Of a stretch of DNA of 64,000 bases, positions 60,466 through 64,000 are shown in pieces. The DNA is from Clostridiales bacterium PH28_bin88 (GTDB taxonomy: Bacteria; Bacillota; PH28-bin88): NCBI GenBank assembly GCA_000987045.1, contig LAKY01000063.1:40278-104277 (forward strand), written 5' to 3'. The first letter of the stretch is position 1; every line of letters begins with the position of its first letter. The notes under the pieces are model-generated. The model searched no databases. It was not told where the DNA came from and worked only from the letters and a program-made list of their open reading frames with translations. Both the position numbers and the translations under genes were made by a program.

Positions 60466-60846
60466 CTAAATCGATGCACCTTTGCCCTGTCCATGGTGCT
60501 GGCCGACACTAGGCTCTTGGGCGGGAGTCAACTCCCCCCGCCGGTACCTTTCCAAACTTTCCCGCACCGTTCCCCCGGCTCCGAGATAGACCTTTACCCC
60601 GGCTGCCTGCAGGGTGGCCATCGCCTTGGGACCCACGTTCCCCGTCAGTACAGCTTTAATCCCTAGATTGACCAACATCTGAGACGTCTTTATCCCGGCG
60701 CCTTCTCCGGATGCATTGCTGGAGTTAGGAATTACCTCCCACTGGTCGGTGTCTTGCTCTACCGCAATAAAGTAACCGCACCGTCCGAAACGGGAGTCTA
60801 CCGGCCCGTCCAGATCCTGTCCCGCGGCAGAAACAGCTACCTTCAT
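60466..60846 (-). CDS. NifX/NafY-type Fe-Mo cofactor binding protein (2)
   Basis: A protein of about 126 residues has the same fold as its neighbour: 'MKVAVSAAGQDLDGPVDSRFGRCGYFIAVE', 'LGIKAVLTGNVGPKAMATLQAAGVKVYLG' and a His-containing tail (QHHGQGKG). ATG 60846 follows AAAGGGGG. The tandem pair lies downstream of two ferredoxin-ATPases, the standard make-up of ORP-type clusters in sulfate reducers and related anaerobes. Confidence 0.88.
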   Translation of the reverse strand: MKVAVSAAGQDLDGPVDSRFGRCGYFIAVEQDTDQWEVIPNSSNASGEGAGIKTSQMLVNLGIKAVLTGNVGPKAMATLQAAGVKVYLGAGGTVRESLERYRRGELTPAQEPSVGQHHGQGKGASI

Positions 60847-60923
60847 TTGTCCACCCCCTTTCGCGGCGTTTTTACGGCTGGGCAATACAAGTGGCTTGCT
60901 CTATTGGTAGTCTAGACCTCCGA

Positions 60924-61787
60924 TCAATTGATGGTTAAGGACTGTTGTACCCGCGCCCATAGCGTCTCGATAGCTTTTGCTCCTGCTCCCCGAGTATGTT
61001 CTACCGGCGGGACACCCTGAACGATGGCCTGGGTTACGGCTTCGTCAAAGGGTATTTTGCCGGCTACTTCAATACCCGCATCAAGGCAGTACTGTTCGAT
61101 TTCCCGGCTTTTTTCCTCGTCCAAATCATATTTATTGATACAGACCATCGCCCGGACGTTGAAGTGTGAAGTCAACTGGAGCACTCTTTGCAGGTCGTGC
61201 TTGCCGGCTACCGTGGGCTCCGTGATGATCAATGACAGGTCTACCCCCGACAGTGATGAAATGACCGGACACCCAATCCCCGGCGGACCGTCTATGATGA
61301 TGAACTGGTACCCCTTTTTTTCGGCCATGGCCTTGGCCGCCTGGCGTACTTCCGCCACCAGTTTGCCGGAGTTTTCCCCGGCAATCCCCAACCTGGCATG
61401 AACCAGCAGGCCGTACCGGGTATCCGAGATAAACCAGTGACCGGAAAGGTGATCCTCCATGGTAATGGCCCCCGCGGGACAGAGGCGGAAGCACACCCCG
61501 CAACCTTCGCAAAAAATGGGGTTGACCCGGAACTCCTGGATAGCGCCAAACCGGCATGCTTCCGTGCACCGCCCGCACTGGACACACTTTTCCTGGTGGA
61601 TGAACGCCTTTCTGGAGGCATAAAACTCTTTTTTTTCCCGTATTTCGGGGTGGAGCAGGAGATGGAGGTCGGCGGCGTCTACGTCGCAGTCAGTCAGTAC
61701 CTTGTTTTCCGCCAGTGCGGCAAAGGAACCGACAATGGAGGTCTTTCCGGTCCCACCTTTACCGCTGATGATCAGGAGTTCTTTCAC
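60924..61787 (-). CDS. MinD-like ATPase with ferredoxin insert (1)
   Basis: A product of about 287 residues has a deviant Walker A (SGKGGTGKTS), then an inserted 2[4Fe-4S] ferredoxin (CVQCGRCTEACRFGAI, CEGCGVCFRLCPAGAI), then 'IIIDGPPGIGCPVISS' and 'NKYDLDEEKSREIEQYC'. It is a CooC/Mrp relative that may load metal or Fe-S clusters. GTG 61787 follows GGAGGTC; it overlaps the preceding gene's stop by four bases. It pairs with the next ATPase, probably as a heterodimer. Confidence 0.9.
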   Translation of the reverse strand: MKELLIISGKGGTGKTSIVGSFAALAENKVLTDCDVDAADLHLLLHPEIREKKEFYASRKAFIHQEKCVQCGRCTEACRFGAIQEFRVNPIFCEGCGVCFRLCPAGAITMEDHLSGHWFISDTRYGLLVHARLGIAGENSGKLVAEVRQAAKAMAEKKGYQFIIIDGPPGIGCPVISSLSGVDLSLIITEPTVAGKHDLQRVLQLTSHFNVRAMVCINKYDLDEEKSREIEQYCLDAGIEVAGKIPFDEAVTQAIVQGVPPVEHTRGAGAKAIETLWARVQQSLTIN

Positions 61788-62629
61788 CCGCCTGACCTCC
61801 TCTCGATCTCCTTCCACAAATCCCTAAACTGTTGCTTCCACTCAGGGAATTCCTCAGCCAGCAGGCCACCCCTGGCATAACAGGCCGCAATCCGCCGGTC
61901 GAAAGGGATTTTCAGTAATACCGGGATCCCTTCCTGCTGGCAGTACCTCTCCGTGGCTGCATCATCCAGCCCCGATCGGTTGATGATCACGCCCATGGGC
62001 ACTCCCAACTCCCTCACCATCCCCGCGGCAAGGGTTAAGTCGTGCAGGCCAAAGGGAGTCGGCTCGGTAACCAGCAGGCAAAAATCCGCCCCGTTCGCAG
62101 ATGCTACTACCGGGCACGAGGCGCCGGGCGGGGCATCGATAATCACCGCAGGTTTGACTTGGCTTTTTCCCCTGACCGCCTTAATCACCGGCGGGGCGAG
62201 GGCAGCGCCGACGTTAAGCCTACCATGGGTGAAATCAATTTCACCCGCCTGGCCGGCTTCAACTACCCCTACCTCCCTGAGCTGTTCAGAGATAGCCCCA
62301 GTAGGGCAAAAAAGCGTACAACCGCCGCACCCGTGGCATAGCTCCGGAAAGGTGAGTATGTAGTTATTAATGACGGCAATGGCGTTAAAGGCGCAAACCT
62401 CGGCACACTTGCCGCAATAGTCGCATTTGGCCTTATCGACCAGTGGAACAGGCACATTAACCGCGTCCCTGGTAGTCAGTGCCGGTTGGAGAAACAGGTG
62501 GCTGTTGGGTTCCTCCACGTCGCAGTCCAAAACCTGGACCGGCATCTCCTCCTTTAATGACCAGGCCAAGTTCACAGCGATAGTGGTCTTGCCTGTGCCG
62601 CCTTTTCCGCTGGCCACTGTTACAATCAT
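61784..62629 (-). CDS. MinD-like ATPase with ferredoxin insert (2)
   Basis: This 281-residue paralog of the previous gene has SGKGGTGKTTIAVNLAW, ferredoxin motifs CDYCGKCAEVCAFNAI and CHGCGGCTLFCPTGAI, 'VIIDAPPGASCPVVAS' and 'VIINRSGLDDAATERYC'. The usual order of these ATPase pairs in ORP-type clusters is kept. Its partner protein is encoded with a four-base overlap. Confidence 0.9.
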   Translation of the reverse strand: MIVTVASGKGGTGKTTIAVNLAWSLKEEMPVQVLDCDVEEPNSHLFLQPALTTRDAVNVPVPLVDKAKCDYCGKCAEVCAFNAIAVINNYILTFPELCHGCGGCTLFCPTGAISEQLREVGVVEAGQAGEIDFTHGRLNVGAALAPPVIKAVRGKSQVKPAVIIDAPPGASCPVVASANGADFCLLVTEPTPFGLHDLTLAAGMVRELGVPMGVIINRSGLDDAATERYCQQEGIPVLLKIPFDRRIAACYARGGLLAEEFPEWKQQFRDLWKEIERRSGG

Positions 62630-62724
62630 CAGTTATGTCACCCCAAACCGCTAATCTGGTCGCGCCGGTGGCGGTGAAAACGGGTGGGGCCGCCCGCTTT
62701 CACCTCTTCACCTTGCTGCCCGCA

Positions 62725-63108
62725 CTACAATTCTTCATCTTCGCTTTTTTCAGTTCCCTCTTTGGCTCCACGGAGCCTTTTCAGGCGCGCCTTGACAGCT
62801 TCCAGTTGCTGTTCAAGAAACCCGGCCTGTTGTTCCAGTAGAGCGGTTTCCTCTCCGGCGGTCACTCCGGGTACCTGGGGATAAAACCCTTGGGGAGAAG
62901 ACCCGTAAGGATTAAACCCGTACCCGAAACGGGCCCAACCCGGCATACCGGTTGCCCAGTACATGCGCCGCCACCCGCGGCCGTAACCGAACCCCGGCCC
63001 GGCAGGCCGGTTCATGAACCCCGGTGTGGCAAATCCGGCGCAACGACCGGCCGCCCGTCCAGTCATCGGCCCGAAACCCATGGGACCGGTCCCATCACCT
63101 CGCGGCAT
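62725..63108 (-). CDS. DUF5320 Gly/Arg-rich protein with coiled coil
   Basis: A product of about 127 residues starts MPRGDGTGPMGFGPMTGRAAG, the DUF5320 signature, continues with a Gly/Tyr/Arg-rich stretch, and ends in a coiled coil (ALLEQQAGFLEQQLEAVKARLKRLR). It accompanies NifX/MinD clusters in many anaerobes. The function is unknown. ATG 63108 follows GAAAGGAGG. It is the first gene of the putative ORP-type operon. Confidence 0.85.
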   Translation of the reverse strand: MPRGDGTGPMGFGPMTGRAAGRCAGFATPGFMNRPAGPGFGYGRGWRRMYWATGMPGWARFGYGFNPYGSSPQGFYPQVPGVTAGEETALLEQQAGFLEQQLEAVKARLKRLRGAKEGTEKSEDEEL

Positions 63109-63280
63109 ACCCACCCCTCCTTTCACTGTGGTTTTACAGGCCCCCGCAAAAGCTGCTCATGTGCCCATTTATGGTCATATGCTCATTATTAATATAACCG
63201 TTTTACGGGCATATGTCAATAACCGGAGCCCCTTTTCTGAAAAAATACTACCACGCACTAGAACTTCCACAGGGATCAAC

Positions 63281-63308
63281 AAAAAAGAAAAGGCAGGGAC
63301 ACCTGCCT
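63281..63308 (-). terminator. Terminator of methyltransferase gene
   Basis: On the minus strand AGGCAGG-TGTC-CCTGCCT is followed by TTTCTTTTTTG, about 70 bases past the stop. Confidence 0.85.
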
Positions 63309-63379
63309 GATCCAACCTTCTGGTCACTCTTTCGTTAGCACGCATTTTATCGCTAGAAATCAGCTGCAAACGCCCCTCC

Positions 63380-64000
63380 CTATGTGGGTATGGATTGACC
63401 ACGTGGGACACTGACTGACCATGCCAGGTTGCCTTCTACAAAAACCCTCTCCTGGCAGAAACGTCCCTCCCGGGACATTTCCCCAACCAACCGGGAGATT
63501 TCCTGTCTTACACCGGAGGTCACCTCCAGGAAGGGGGCAAAAGCTTCTTCCAACTCGTCCACCGCCTCGATGGGGTCCTGCTCCCGCCTGGACCGGCGGC
63601 ACGCCAATTCCAGGGATGGATAATACCCCCAGGCATGCAGCAGGTGAAAAACATACAGGGCATCGGCGGCAAAGGGGGGCATTTCCTCCTGGAATAGGCG
63701 GCGCCAGAGTTCCTGCTGGGCCGGGTCCTCCCTCCGGGTAAAACCACTGAAAAAACAGCTGTGTCGTGAGGCTGCCAACATTTTTTGCAGAGTCGGAACA
63801 TCATGGATCCCGGGGGACATGGCGGCCAGAACCAGGTCAAAACGCCCTCTCCACCCCAACCGGTCCAAATCCACTTCTTCCCACGGCTGGCAGACGGTTT
63901 CGATGTTGGTGATCCCCTCCGCCGCCGCTTTTTGTTTCAAGATGGCCAGCATTCCTTCCGATGGGTCCAGGGCTACCACCTTTCGTACCCGCCGGGCCAG
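63380..64000 (-). CDS. Class I SAM-dependent methyltransferase, 5' end outside window
   Basis: The frame runs to the window edge. It begins inside the Rossmann fold (RKVVALDPSEGMLAILKQKA is the motif II region) and includes 'RFDLVLAAMSPGIHDVPTLQKML' as motif IV. The N-terminal glycine loop must lie beyond 64000. The substrate is unknown; the C-terminal half is helical with no special motif. It is convergent with nothing and has its own terminator. Confidence 0.8.
   Translation of the reverse strand: MARRVRKVVALDPSEGMLAILKQKAAAEGITNIETVCQPWEEVDLDRLGWRGRFDLVLAAMSPGIHDVPTLQKMLAASRHSCFFSGFTRREDPAQQELWRRLFQEEMPPFAADALYVFHLLHAWGYYPSLELACRRSRREQDPIEAVDELEEAFAPFLEVTSGVRQEISRLVGEMSREGRFCQERVFVEGNLAWSVSVPRGQSIPT

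Noticed and set aside
1-64000. CRISPR array, transposase, tRNA or rRNA genes
   Set aside because: No regularly spaced repeats, recombinase motifs, tRNA T-loop context or rRNA sequence was found on reading both strands.

Overview
The window looks like a chromosomal segment of an anaerobic, probably thermophilic Firmicute of the Moorella/Desulfotomaculum/Thermincola kind. This is an inference from an Rnf complex, Tat-exported molybdoenzymes, S-layer-homology (SLH) proteins, GH57 glycogen enzymes and strong AGGAGG ribosome sites; no rRNA, tRNA or taxonomic marker is present. I see no CRISPR array, transposase, phage gene or replication origin.

Layout. (1) 0.1-15.7 kb is a storage-glucan island: DUF4912 protein, GH57 branching enzyme, a nucleotidyltransferase/pseudo-phosphomutase, a GT4 synthase, GH77 glucanotransferase, a second GH57 enzyme (DUF3536) and a free-standing CBM25 starch-binding protein. 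It is interrupted at 2.6-6.3 kb by a decayed patch: a VapC toxin fused to a broken sigma-54 regulator, and a membrane-protein gene with two frameshifts. (2) 15.8-30.9 kb is a respiratory region. Two parallel minus-strand gene sets share the order wall-bound cytochrome-like protein, four-cluster Fe-S subunit, Tat-exported molybdopterin catalytic subunit, TorD chaperone, TatA. A multi-cluster ferredoxin protein lies between them, and a PhnD-like binding lipoprotein with a NarX/NarL-type two-component pair follows. Neither set encodes a membrane quinol subunit. (3) 31.4-36 kb holds a LysR regulator, two small proteins, and a HybA/HybB-type electron-transfer pair headed by an unlisted 48-residue membrane peptide. 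(4) 36-46.8 kb is a complete rnfCDGEAB operon with ApbE and a Gx transporter/NusG-II fusion, preceded by an OmpR-type regulator and a histidine kinase with a CxxCH haem motif. (5) 46.9-59.2 kb is an accessory metalloid-type region: three HesB-like CC-motif proteins, two ArsR repressors, an ACR3 arsenite exporter, a glutaredoxin, a thioredoxin, a YraQ/ArsP-type permease, an Mrp ATPase, a third cytochrome-like wall protein, a parvulin foldase and a DUF2680 protein. Three repeat families, two gene remnants and AT-rich palindromes are scattered through it. (6) 59.4-64 kb resembles an orange-protein (ORP) type cluster: DUF134, two NifX-like proteins, two ferredoxin-MinD ATPases, DUF5320, then a methyltransferase cut by the window edge.

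How it may work together (inference): Rnf and the HybA/HybB module would link ferredoxin, NADH and quinone. The exported molybdoenzymes lack a membrane anchor and would have to receive electrons through exported Fe-S proteins and the cell-wall cytochrome-like proteins. The periplasmic sensor lipoprotein and NarX/NarL pair would control expression when an oxyanion acceptor is present. The CC-motif, ArsR and ACR3 genes would handle toxic metalloid products.
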